Part shown: piece by piece, positions 1 through 6,192 of the stretch | Position numbering within the stretch: position 1 is the first letter of the stretch | How the letters are laid out: each line of letters begins with the position of its first letter | Assembly: GCA_030612095.1 (NCBI GenBank) | Contig: JAUWOO010000083.1 | Location: 1-8,100, forward strand | From: Thermoplasmatota archaeon | Lineage (GTDB): Archaea; Thermoplasmatota; E2; DHVEG-1 | DNA length: 8,100 nucleotides | Reading direction: 5' to 3' | Made by a program: the position numbers and the translations under genes | The notes under the pieces: generated by a model | What the model was told of the DNA's origin: nothing | Seen by the model: only the letters and a program-made list of their open reading frames with translations | Databases searched by the model: none

Positions 1-110
1 ATCGGCACAGGTTCACGAGATGAAACTCCTGTAATTCCTGGGATTTTAGGGAGTTTTATTTTTGGTAACTTAGGAATCTCAATATCAATATTAAATTGAT
101 TTCTAACCAT
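1..110 (-). CDS. Partial hypothetical protein, N-terminal 36 residues
   Basis: The first 36 codons of a gene that runs off the left edge of the window. I chose the ATG at 110-108 because a GGGGAG Shine-Dalgarno sequence (complement of 116-121) sits five bases upstream and a TATA-like box lies about 40 bases upstream. The visible protein begins M-V-R-N-Q and then alternates Ile/Leu, Pro and Lys in a repetitive stretch (residues 8-27, with IPKLPKIKLPKIP inside it). There is no signal peptide or membrane segment in this part. A Pro/Lys-rich start like this is usually a flexible linker or tail, but I do not recognise the family. It is divergent from the glycan cluster and shares the 111-486 control region with it. 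Existence of the gene is likely; function is unknown. Confidence 0.6.
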   Translation of the reverse strand, partial: MVRNQFNIDIEIPKLPKIKLPKIPGITGVSSREPVP

Positions 111-146
111 TTCTACTCCCCAAACCACAATTTCATAACATCTTTT

Positions 147-156
147 TCTTTAAAAA
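147..156 (-). promoter_or_regulatory. Archaeal TATA-like box for the left-edge gene
   Basis: On the minus strand this reads as an A/T run (TTTTTTAAAG) about 40 bases before the ATG at 110. That predicts a transcript start near 125 and a short leader just long enough to hold the GGGGAG Shine-Dalgarno sequence. The call rests on position and composition only. The right half overlaps the inverted repeat at 154-179. Confidence 0.4.
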
Positions 157-179
157 ACCACCCCTAAGTTAGTGGTTTT
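154..179. repeat. 8-bp inverted repeat beside the left-edge promoter
   Basis: AAAACCAC (154-161) and GTGGTTTT (172-179) are exact reverse complements around a 10-base spacer. The repeat abuts and slightly overlaps the TATA-like box of the minus-strand gene, where a repressor or activator site would act. It could also fold as a hairpin in either transcript. The sequence does not say which. Confidence 0.5.
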
Positions 180-307
180 GCGGGAGAATAAAACGATAAT
201 TAGAAATCTTCTATTACATAGTTTTTTTAAGATTTATATCGGTTCTTGCACAAAGGTAATCAGTATATCCTTTGGTATTTTTTGTTTTTTCATTTCTAAA
301 TACTATA

Positions 308-321
308 TTAACAATTGTTAA
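308..321. promoter_or_regulatory. Perfect 14-base palindrome, possible operator
   Basis: TTAACAATTGTTAA is fully self-complementary. It lies about 166 bases before the glycosyltransferase start and 200 bases before the left-edge gene start. Winged-helix or HTH dimers bind sites of this shape, but an A/T-rich region can yield one by chance, so the call is tentative. Confidence 0.3.
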
Positions 322-452
322 AAGTCATTAATAAAGTTTTTGTTTTGGTTTGAGAGGATAAAAAGGGGATTTGAAAAGAATTTGTTTTGACAAACTTTTG
401 AAGGAAATACGAGAAATGATTTACATGTAAAGTGCTAATATTCAACGGAAAC

Positions 453-460
453 TATTTAAT
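453..460 (+). promoter_or_regulatory. TATA-like box for the glycosyltransferase gene
   Basis: TATTTAAT is centred about 30 bases before the ATG at 487. A start of transcription about 25 bases downstream would fall within a few bases of that ATG, giving a leaderless or nearly leaderless mRNA. This agrees with the absence of any Shine-Dalgarno sequence before 487. Confidence 0.45.
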
Positions 461-486
461 CAAAAAATTGTTGCATTTTCGATACA

Positions 487-1245
487 ATGTACCAGAAATG
501 GAATAAGAATGTACGGTTAAAACCCAAAATTGTTAGAAAATGTGGAGAGATAAAACCATTGGATATAGTGGTGGGTGTACTCTGTAAAGATGTGGAGAGT
601 ACGATTCTGAATGTGTTAAATGTGATCAACAAGGGACTCTACAAGTTCTTTCCTGATTTCAAAAAAGCTATCGTAGTAAGTATGGGGCTTTCTTCAGATG
701 ATACTGCCGAAGCAATAGAGCTTTTTCAACCATACAGTAGCATAGCAAAAATCGTGACTGATGACATAACGCTGGGTGGCAAAGGCGGTGGTATACGAAC
801 CATTATCGAAATCGCTCATGAAGCTGAAGCAAAAGCAATTGTCTTATTCGATGGAGATCTTCTAAGTATCGAACCAGAATGGATCCAAGCGATTTCAACA
901 CCCATTATATATGGAAGGGCTGATCTTACTGTTCCCTACTATATAAGGGATAAGTACGATGGTGTTGTGACTAATAATTTGGTTTATCCCTTTACGAGAG
1001 CAGTATACGGTCTTAACGTCAGACAGCCGATTGCAGGTGAATTCGGGTTATCAAGGGATTTATATGAAATTTTACGGAAACATCCATTGTTCCCCCCTGA
1101 TTTCGGAGTTGATATTTTCATGGTAACTGTAGCAACAGCAGAACAAATGATGATAAGAGAAGGACTGTTTGCTCTCAAAATTCATAGGTCAACGGGACGA
1201 TATTTAGAACCTGAGAAATTTTTAATACCAATGTTTGGAAGGTAA
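487..1245 (+). CDS. GT-A fold glycosyltransferase (family-2/mannosylglycerate-synthase-like), N-terminal part of a frameshifted gene
   Basis: Catalytic domain of an inverting-type or MGS-like glycosyltransferase that would move a sugar from a nucleotide donor to an acceptor in the cytoplasm. The N-terminal Rossmann-like half starts at residues 26-35 (DIVVGVLCKD), followed by SSDDT at 69-73, a glycine-rich LGGKGGGIR at 96-104, and the metal-binding D-G-D at 122-124. Residues 154-187 carry RDKYDG, NNLVYPFTRAVYG and VRQPIAGEFG, a pattern I associate with a group of roughly 400-residue transferases often labelled glycosyl transferase family 2 or glucosyl-3-phosphoglycerate-synthase-like. The frame ends soon after FLIPMF, and the matching C-terminal part continues in the -1 frame (next entry), so this is an incomplete protein of 252 residues. 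No Shine-Dalgarno sequence is seen; the ATG fits a leaderless start. Family is confident; donor and acceptor are not determined. Confidence 0.85.
   Translation: MYQKWNKNVRLKPKIVRKCGEIKPLDIVVGVLCKDVESTILNVLNVINKGLYKFFPDFKKAIVVSMGLSSDDTAEAIELFQPYSSIAKIVTDDITLGGKGGGIRTIIEIAHEAEAKAIVLFDGDLLSIEPEWIQAISTPIIYGRADLTVPYYIRDKYDGVVTNNLVYPFTRAVYGLNVRQPIAGEFGLSRDLYEILRKHPLFPPDFGVDIFMVTVATAEQMMIREGLFALKIHRSTGRYLEPEKFLIPMFGR
1215..1245 (+). other. Frameshift junction splitting the glycosyltransferase gene
   Basis: The upstream frame reads through FLIPMF and hits TAA at 1243-1245. The frame shifted by one base is open from 1215 and reads KVTGSMFELV directly across the junction, joining into the downstream 1254-1724 frame. 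Adding one base near the GG at 1237-1238 would give a continuous protein reading PMFGKVTGSMFEL. No classical heptameric slip site is present. So this is either a real one-base deletion that inactivates or splits the gene, or an assembly/base-call error. Confidence 0.75.
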
Positions 1246-1253
1246 CAGGGAGC

Positions 1254-1724
1254 ATGTTTGAACTTGTAAAGTACTACGAAGAGTTTTGGAAGAAGAGAGA
1301 GCCAAAGCAGCATAAATCACGGTATAGAGAACATTTTGGCCAAAAACCTATCCCAGTTAATGTAGACGTCAATAAGTTGAATAAAACTTTCAAAAACGAG
1401 TTTGCAGTATCAAAAATGACGTTCGCACGATTTCTGCCAGATGAGATAGTAGCTGCTCTAGATAATATTGCTTGTCATATCGAACTATTTGATGCGGAGC
1501 TCTGGGCTAAGATCGTGTATCATTTTGCAGCGTCTTATAAGAAAATGAAAACAGATTCTGATAAGGATTTGCTCATCGAGTCGTTGAAAACACTTTGGAT
1601 TGGTCGATTTGTTAGTTATGCTATTGAAACAAAAGATATGGACGTAAATAAGGCGGAACATATCATTCAAAAATCAGCAGAAATCTTCGAAAAACAATTC
1701 AGTTATCTCCGTTCTATTTATTAG
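1254..1724 (+). CDS. C-terminal part of the frameshifted glycosyltransferase
   Basis: This 156-codon frame is not a free-standing gene. It has no Shine-Dalgarno sequence, starts 8 bases after the stop of the transferase in a different frame, and its frame stays open backwards past its ATG to 1215, reading KVTGS before MFELV. The protein is helical and charged: FELVKYYEEFWKK at its start, a central stretch around residues 50-85 with several aromatic and acidic residues, and a C-terminal helix ending in QFSYLRSIY. MGS-like and GT81-like transferases carry a helical C-terminal extension after the catalytic domain, and the summed length (about 410 residues) fits. I infer a role in acceptor binding or oligomerisation. 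If the shift is an artefact, 487-1724 is one intact gene. Confidence 0.7.
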   Translation: MFELVKYYEEFWKKREPKQHKSRYREHFGQKPIPVNVDVNKLNKTFKNEFAVSKMTFARFLPDEIVAALDNIACHIELFDAELWAKIVYHFAASYKKMKTDSDKDLLIESLKTLWIGRFVSYAIETKDMDVNKAEHIIQKSAEIFEKQFSYLRSIY

Positions 1725-1821
1725 AAGAGATTCTGTACGTATAAACCAATGTGAATTTCAAGAAAGGGCTTCGCGTGTTGAATAAAAACATTTTTCATTA
1801 GGTGGTTCATTAACCTGTAAG

Positions 1822-1829
1822 AAATATTA
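1822..1829 (+). promoter_or_regulatory. TATA-like box for the GH130-GT4 pair
   Basis: AAATATTA lies about 54 bases before the ATG at 1880, which predicts a transcript start near 1850 and a leader of about 30 bases containing the strong Shine-Dalgarno sequence. The 155-base gap after the glycosyltransferase gene makes a separate promoter plausible, although read-through from 487 is not excluded. Confidence 0.4.
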
Positions 1830-1864
1830 ATTATCAATTATAGGATTAGTTATGGTTATTTGAG

Positions 1865-1871
1865 AAGGAGG
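1865..1871 (+). promoter_or_regulatory. Strong Shine-Dalgarno sequence for the GH130 gene
   Basis: AAGGAGG ends eight bases before the ATG at 1880 and fixes that start. It contrasts with the leaderless-type start at 487. Confidence 0.8.
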
Positions 1872-1879
1872 AAAACATA

Positions 1880-2848
1880 ATGAAAGACCCAACAGAATAT
1901 GTAATTACATCTGAATTATTCAATAGATACGAAAAAAACCCTATTTTGACTTCCGCTGAGTGGCCCTATCGTGCTAATGCTGTGTTTAATGCGGGAGCAG
2001 TTCAAATCGAAGATGAAACACTTCTTCTAGTTCGTGTTGAAGATATGTGTGGTTTTTCTCATTTAACTATTGCTCGGAGTAAAGATGGTAAAACTAATTG
2101 GAAAATAGATGACCATCCTGCTTTAAAACCACAGCCTGATGTTTACCCTGAGGAAATCTGGGGTATTGAGGACCCACGAATCATGTATATGAGAGAGAGA
2201 GGAGAATACACTATAACATATACTGCATATTCCTATGGTGGTCCACTTGTCTCTCTGGCGATAACAGAAGATTTTCAGCGTTTTAATAAAATAGGGAGTA
2301 TTATGCCACCAGAGGATAAGGATGCCTCATTATTTCCGCATAAATTCAATGGTCGTTGGGCCTTAATTCATCGCCCTGTGCCCATTTATCATGCACCGAG
2401 TGGGCATATTTGGATTTCTTACTCCCCCGACCTTAAACACTGGGGTGATCATAAAATAATTATAAAAGCGCGAGATGGGGGATGGTGGGATGCTAATAAG
2501 ATAGGTCTAGGTCCACCTCCTATTGAAACCGATGAAGGATGGCTTATTATTTACCATGGCGCAAAAAGGACTGCTTCAGGGAGCATTTATCGGTTAGGAT
2601 TAGCCTTGCTCGAGTTAGAAAATCCTGAGAAGGTTTTACGTCGGAGTAGTGAATGGGTTTTCGGTCCTAGAATGATCTATGAAAGAATCGGTGACGTACC
2701 AGGTGTTACTTTTCCTTGTGGTGCCGTTGTAGATAAAAAGAAAAATGAGTTGTTACTGTATTATGGAGCTGCAGATACTACTATGTGTTTAGCGATAGGG
2801 AAGATTGATGAAATTCTGGAATATATACTCTCGTGTCCAAAGGGGTAA
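1880..2848 (+). CDS. GH130 family beta-mannoside phosphorylase or hydrolase
   Basis: A 322-residue cytoplasmic protein with the five-bladed beta-propeller signature of glycoside hydrolase family 130; the length is typical. Visible motifs in order are KNPIL (19-23), the N-A-G-A and VRVED strands (37-55) with R52 and R66, the hallmark WGIEDPR (94-100) whose Asp98 is the presumed general acid, KDASLFPHK (147-155), HRP (164-166), WWDANKIGLGPPPI (202-215), YHG (225-227) and YYGAADT near the C-terminus. Family 130 enzymes cleave beta-1,4- or beta-1,2-mannosides, mostly by phosphorolysis to mannose-1-phosphate; some members hydrolyse. The retained basic residues lean towards a phosphorylase, but linkage and substrate cannot be assigned. 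There is no signal peptide, so the substrate is inside the cell. The stop is 3 bases before the GT4 start, so the two are one operon. Together with two transferases this suggests turnover or remodelling of a mannoside made by the neighbours. Confidence 0.93.
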   Translation: MKDPTEYVITSELFNRYEKNPILTSAEWPYRANAVFNAGAVQIEDETLLLVRVEDMCGFSHLTIARSKDGKTNWKIDDHPALKPQPDVYPEEIWGIEDPRIMYMRERGEYTITYTAYSYGGPLVSLAITEDFQRFNKIGSIMPPEDKDASLFPHKFNGRWALIHRPVPIYHAPSGHIWISYSPDLKHWGDHKIIIKARDGGWWDANKIGLGPPPIETDEGWLIIYHGAKRTASGSIYRLGLALLELENPEKVLRRSSEWVFGPRMIYERIGDVPGVTFPCGAVVDKKKNELLLYYGAADTTMCLAIGKIDEILEYILSCPKG

Positions 2849-2851
2849 TAC

Positions 2852-5134
2852 ATGGTTTTAGAAGATATTCCCAGTAACCTTCAAGTGGCCTTTGTGTCTA
2901 CCTATGTTCCTCGTAAATGCGGGATCGCTACGTTTACCCATGATCTTGCTTATGCCGTTTCTCACCATATGAATGCGCCATTAGGAGAGGGCGATAGGAT
3001 TAAAATCGTGGCTCTCAATGATCAGACAAAATATGATTACCCTGATGAAGTAATTTTTGAGATTCGCGATCAGTACATCACTGATTATCAAGAGGCGGCT
3101 AACTTTCTTAACCTGTCTCCTGTGGATGTTGTTTGTTTGCAGCATGAGTTTGGTATTTTCGGTGGAGAAGCAGGTTCCAATGTCCTCACTCTGTTAGAGC
3201 ATTTAAATAAACCTGTAATCACAACTTTTCATACAATTCTACAGAAACCAAGTCAAATTCAATTGGAAACAGTCCAGAATATTGGCAGAAATTCTAGTTT
3301 ACTAGTAGTGCCTGCCAGAAAGGGCATAGAGCTCCTTCAGGATATCTATGGCATATCTCCTGAGAAACTGGTTTTCATACCGCATGGTACTCCTGATATT
3401 CCCTTCCTTGATCCTTCTTTTTATAAAGGTCAGTTTAAGATGGAAGGGAGACGTGTCATTCTTACGTTTGGTTTACTCAGCCCTAATAAAGGTATAGAAA
3501 ACATGATTAATGCATTGGAACCAGTTGTTAAAGAACATCCTGAGATGGCTTACATTATGTTAGGAGTTACTCATCCAAATGTCAAACGTGTGCATGGAGA
3601 AAAATACAGAATTTCCCTTCAGAGAATGATAAGAGAAAAAGGTTTGGAAAATCATGTGTTCCTTCATAATGCCTACGTTTCATTAGAGGAGCTTAAAAAG
3701 TATTTGATAATGTCAGATATTTTTGTCACCCCTTATTTATCTCAAGATCAGTTGAGCTCTGGAACATTAGCATATGCTGTAGCATGTGGAAAAGTTGTTG
3801 TCTCCACGCCTTATTGGTATGCACAAGAGTTATTGGGAGATGGACGAGGGGTACTTGTTCCATTTGGAGATATTGAGAAGCTGAGTAAGCAGATATCTGA
3901 CCTTTTGTCTAATGAAGAAAAAAGAAACAAGTTGCGTAAGAATGCCTATCAGTTTGGAAGGGGAATGATTTGGAACGAAGTAGGTAGACAATATTTTGAG
4001 ATTTTTTATCAAGCTTTGCGGGATTATGGTCCAGAAAAAACGAGTGCAGCGGTTGAAGTTTCACGGTTTTCTCTTCCTGAGGTTAACTTTACTCATCTTA
4101 GAACTCTGTCTGATGAGGTAGGAATTTTTCAGCATGCGATGTTTACGACCCCTGATAGGCGTCATGGGTATACCACTGATGATAACGCACGTGCCTTGCA
4201 GGTATGTGTGATGAACTGGGAGTTATTTAAGGAGGAAAGCATTCTTCCTTTATTACACAGGTACTTGTCGTTTTTAAGTTATGCGTTTGATGAAAAACCG
4301 GGTAGGTTTCGAAATTTTTTTACATATGATCGACGGTGGGTAGATGAGGGTGTTAACGAAGAGGATTGTCATGGGAGAGTCCTGTATACCCTAGGTTATA
4401 CTATGGCTTATCCTCCAACTGATCATATATCGATTTTAGCAAACCAGATGTTTAATGCAGCACTACCAACATGTCAATCATTTAACTCTCCACGGGCATT
4501 GGCACATGTTATTTTGGGATGCCGTCTGTATAGTAGGCGATTTGGTGGTGCGAGTGATGTGCGAAAAATGTGTGAAATTTTATCAAACCATTTAATGACC
4601 TTGTATTCAGAGAATAGTTCTGATGATTGGGTATGGTGTGAGGATATTGTTACCTATGATAACGCTTGCATACCAGAGGCGCTCATCGTAGCTGGAGATT
4701 GGCTTGGTAACAGAGAACTGCTAGATCAAGGAGTGAAATCATTGGAATGGCTGTTAAATATCCAAACGGCAAAAGAAGGACATCTTTCGGTTATTGGAAA
4801 CAAGAAATGGTATAAACGAGAAGGGAAAAAATCAGCGTTTGATCAGCAACCACTCGAGGCTGCTGCGTTGGTAACAGCATGCTACAACGCTTATATCATA
4901 ACGAAGGATAAAAAATGGTTAGAAGAGATACGGAAAAGCTTTTATTGGTTCCTCGGGAAAAATGACCACCATGAAATGCTTTACGACTTCACCACCGGGG
5001 GCTGTAACGATGGGCTAACCTCCTCAGGTGTCAATCATAATCAAGGTGCAGAGTCGACGCTTTCATGGTTGATCTCCCTCCATCATTTAATGAAATTAAG
5101 TAGTGAAGCTCCTATAATTCACAGAAGAAAATAA
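2852..5134 (+). CDS. GT4 glycosyltransferase fused to a C-terminal alpha/alpha-toroid-like domain
   Basis: A 760-residue two-domain protein. Residues about 10-390 are a GT-B fold, family-4 retaining transferase: PRKCGIATF (20-28), QHEFGIFGGEAG (97-108), TTFHT (124-128), IPHGTPD (176-182) and the donor-phosphate loop FGLLSPNKGIE (206-216). The usual E-x7-E motif near the donor sugar reads Q300-x7-Y308 (QLSSGTLAYAVACG region), an atypical version. Residues about 405-745 form a second, helix-rich domain with regularly spaced acidic and aromatic motifs: YTTDDNAR (D443, D444), NEEDCHGR (E503-R509), TYDNA (D603), FDQQPLE (D664, E669) and NHNQGAES (728-735). This resembles an alpha/alpha barrel with a polar active site rather than a passive module. 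I recognise the fused architecture from bacterial proteins annotated only as glycosyltransferase, and know of no assigned function for the C-terminal half. An AAAGGGG Shine-Dalgarno sequence lies inside the end of the GH130 gene, so translation is coupled. Confidence 0.9.
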   Translation: MVLEDIPSNLQVAFVSTYVPRKCGIATFTHDLAYAVSHHMNAPLGEGDRIKIVALNDQTKYDYPDEVIFEIRDQYITDYQEAANFLNLSPVDVVCLQHEFGIFGGEAGSNVLTLLEHLNKPVITTFHTILQKPSQIQLETVQNIGRNSSLLVVPARKGIELLQDIYGISPEKLVFIPHGTPDIPFLDPSFYKGQFKMEGRRVILTFGLLSPNKGIENMINALEPVVKEHPEMAYIMLGVTHPNVKRVHGEKYRISLQRMIREKGLENHVFLHNAYVSLEELKKYLIMSDIFVTPYLSQDQLSSGTLAYAVACGKVVVSTPYWYAQELLGDGRGVLVPFGDIEKLSKQISDLLSNEEKRNKLRKNAYQFGRGMIWNEVGRQYFEIFYQALRDYGPEKTSAAVEVSRFSLPEVNFTHLRTLSDEVGIFQHAMFTTPDRRHGYTTDDNARALQVCVMNWELFKEESILPLLHRYLSFLSYAFDEKPGRFRNFFTYDRRWVDEGVNEEDCHGRVLYTLGYTMAYPPTDHISILANQMFNAALPTCQSFNSPRALAHVILGCRLYSRRFGGASDVRKMCEILSNHLMTLYSENSSDDWVWCEDIVTYDNACIPEALIVAGDWLGNRELLDQGVKSLEWLLNIQTAKEGHLSVIGNKKWYKREGKKSAFDQQPLEAAALVTACYNAYIITKDKKWLEEIRKSFYWFLGKNDHHEMLYDFTTGGCNDGLTSSGVNHNQGAESTLSWLISLHHLMKLSSEAPIIHRRK

Positions 5135-5157
5135 GCGTAATTAAATGGTTGTAAGCA

Positions 5158-5793
5158 TCAGAAAGCGGTGATTTTAGCAGAGAGAGCATCATAGAGTTCA
5201 CCCATGTTTTTATGGATTCGAGGACACAGCTGCTTATTTCGGGGTGCCTGCCAGTTTATGACATAACTTTTCCAGTCCTTGCCTCTAATTTTATTTGCAT
5301 GATGGCCAAAGAACACCGTAATATCATCATCGGTGACGTTTTTTACGCCCTCATTTTCTACAGTGAGATAGGTAACTTCATGAAGATACTTTTTACCAGC
5401 ATGCATATAGGCTAACATAGAATGATGACCATCGAATAAAAGCCATTGATTACAGTTGACTTTTACTAACTTTACATTTGGTATTCCCTCTTCAGATACT
5501 ATATGCTCTCCTGATTGAATTTTTCTCACCATTGATTCTATTTGAGTAATATCTTTAATTCCTGAATCATTATGAATATTCAAAACATTCCGTAGTTCAA
5601 TAATTTCCTCTGCATAATGTTGGATTTTTTCTCTTTTGGCATACACAATTTTTTTATTTTTCAATGAATCTACTGCATCATATATTGTAGAGCATGAATT
5701 TGTTATGGAGACAAGATAAGTAGTTACACATATGGTGTGTTGATCTGATGGAAATGTATTTTTTGGGAGAATGAGTTTTATTATCCTGTTCAT
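5158..5793 (-). CDS. ParB/sulfiredoxin-fold domain protein
   Basis: 211 residues. The N-terminal 80 residues are not recognised and are partly helical and charged. The middle is a ParB/Srx-like domain: a helix (ESMVRKIQSGEHI, about 86-98), the PNVKLVKV strand, then WLLFDGHHSMLAY, where D121-G122-H123-H124 matches the family's D-G-x-H-R nucleotide-binding loop except that Ser replaces Arg. The C-terminal 50 residues (GKDWKSYVINWQAP onwards) are unassigned. There is no helix-turn-helix typical of partition ParB, so a plasmid-partition role is not supported; the fold is also used by nucleases, CTPases and sulfiredoxin. I prefer ATG 5793 over an in-frame TTG two codons upstream because a TATA-like box lies 26-31 bases away, giving an almost leaderless transcript. 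It converges on the GT4 gene with 23 bases between the stops. Confidence 0.75.
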   Translation of the reverse strand: MNRIIKLILPKNTFPSDQHTICVTTYLVSITNSCSTIYDAVDSLKNKKIVYAKREKIQHYAEEIIELRNVLNIHNDSGIKDITQIESMVRKIQSGEHIVSEEGIPNVKLVKVNCNQWLLFDGHHSMLAYMHAGKKYLHEVTYLTVENEGVKNVTDDDITVFFGHHANKIRGKDWKSYVINWQAPRNKQLCPRIHKNMGELYDALSAKITAF

Positions 5794-5818
5794 GTTCAAG
5801 GAAAAAACTGTAGTGTGT

Positions 5819-5829
5819 TATAATATTTT
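5819..5829 (-). promoter_or_regulatory. TATA-like box for the ParB-like gene
   Basis: On the minus strand this reads AAAATATTATA, centred about 31 bases before the ATG at 5793, which predicts a transcript start within about five bases of that ATG. No Shine-Dalgarno sequence lies between. This supports the ATG rather than the TTG at 5799 as the start. Confidence 0.5.
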
Positions 5830-5923
5830 TGGTGCATAAAAATATTTCTTGTCCCTTAACTTTCCATATTAATCTTTTTTCTGCTTATATCAAAATCCAT
5901 GTTTGCTCACTATCAATCTAAAG

Positions 5924-5955
5924 TCTGCAAGCCCAAACCGTCTTTTCAAGCGATG
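5924..5955. repeat. 32-base direct repeat, copy 1 (3' end of the 4-OT gene)
   Basis: Matches 6160-6191 at 26 of 32 positions with no gaps (core CCCAAAC and CTTTTCAAG). It covers the last codon and stop of the 4-OT gene and runs beyond it. With the copy at 6160-6191 it brackets that gene as an imperfect direct repeat 236 bases apart. Confidence 0.65.
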
Positions 5956-6143
5956 TCCTTGAATTTTTCTGAAGCAGGCACTCCTCCAATTCCCCAATTT
6001 GATTTTGGAATTTCATGTACGATTACTTCTACAGCATACTCAGGAACGCCTAAATCTACAAAGACTTTTGTTATTTCCTGAATCACAGTTTTGATTTTTT
6101 CCTTACCAAAACCATCCCATACATTTACATGAACTATTGGCAT
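5946..6143 (-). CDS. 4-oxalocrotonate tautomerase family protein with atypical active site
   Basis: 65 codons beginning M-P-I-V-H-V. In this family the initiator Met is removed and Pro1 is the catalytic base, so the start must be the ATG at 6143; a GGAGGAGA Shine-Dalgarno sequence six bases upstream agrees, and an open frame extending to 6185 is not used. The subunit has the expected beta-alpha-beta layout and the C-terminal NWGIGGVPAS motif, matching the FGIGG of 4-OT, with Trp49 in place of Phe50. The canonical Arg11 and Arg39, which bind the substrate carboxylates, align with Phe11 and Glu38 here. Pro1 chemistry may remain but the dicarboxylate substrate of classical 4-OT is unlikely. Subunits usually form hexamers. 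It follows the 61-residue gene by 49 bases and is probably co-transcribed. Family is confident; reaction unknown. Confidence 0.88.
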   Translation of the reverse strand: MPIVHVNVWDGFGKEKIKTVIQEITKVFVDLGVPEYAVEVIVHEIPKSNWGIGGVPASEKFKDIA

Positions 6144-6159
6144 TTTTTTCTCCTCCAAA

Positions 6160-6191
6160 TCTATAATCCCAAACTGCCTTTTCAAGAGATG
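6160..6191. repeat. 32-base direct repeat, copy 2 (leader of the 4-OT gene)
   Basis: Pairs with 5924-5955 (26 of 32 identical). Its left half is also shared with the leader of the 61-residue gene: on the minus strand GATTATAGATTTGGAGG here resembles GAATTGTAGATTTGGGTGG before 6378. The two genes therefore share a related leader ending in the Shine-Dalgarno sequence. Confidence 0.65.
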
Positions 6192-6192
6192 G

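Larger units (their letters stand above)
111..486. other. Gene-free divergent control region
   Basis: Strongly A/T-rich DNA between the minus-strand gene at the left edge and the plus-strand glycosyltransferase. I find no open frame with a ribosome site and no RNA gene. It holds the 154-179 inverted repeat, a perfect 14-base palindrome (TTAACAATTGTTAA, 308-321), and an A/T-rich inverted repeat at 374-399 (AAAAG, two-base bulge, TTTGT, loop TTTG, ACAAA, CTTTT). At 453-460 there is a TATA-like box at the correct distance from 487. Multiple dyads in one divergent region suggest regulator binding, but none matches an operator that I know. Confidence 0.55.

Noticed and set aside
1230..1245. Programmed ribosomal frameshift in the glycosyltransferase
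   Set aside because: No X-XXY-YYZ slip site, no evident downstream hairpin or pseudoknot, and this enzyme family is not known to use recoding. A real mutation or base error is simpler.
3830..4012. Minus-strand open frame inside the GT4 gene
   Set aside because: Lies in a conserved coding region with clear GT4 motifs on the plus strand; no promoter or ribosome site.
5135..5157. Bidirectional terminator between the converging GT4 and ParB-like genes
   Set aside because: Only 23 bases, with neither a hairpin nor a T tract on either strand.
5794..5799. TTG start two codons upstream for the ParB-like gene
   Set aside because: ATG at 5793 fits the TATA spacing and needs no rare start codon.
5899..6081. 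Plus-strand open frame across the 4-OT gene
   Set aside because: Opposite-strand shadow of the 4-OT gene with no ribosome site and no recognisable protein features.
6144..6185. Fourteen extra N-terminal residues on the 4-OT protein
   Set aside because: The family needs Pro directly after the initiator Met, and a GGAGG ribosome site stands just before the M-P start.
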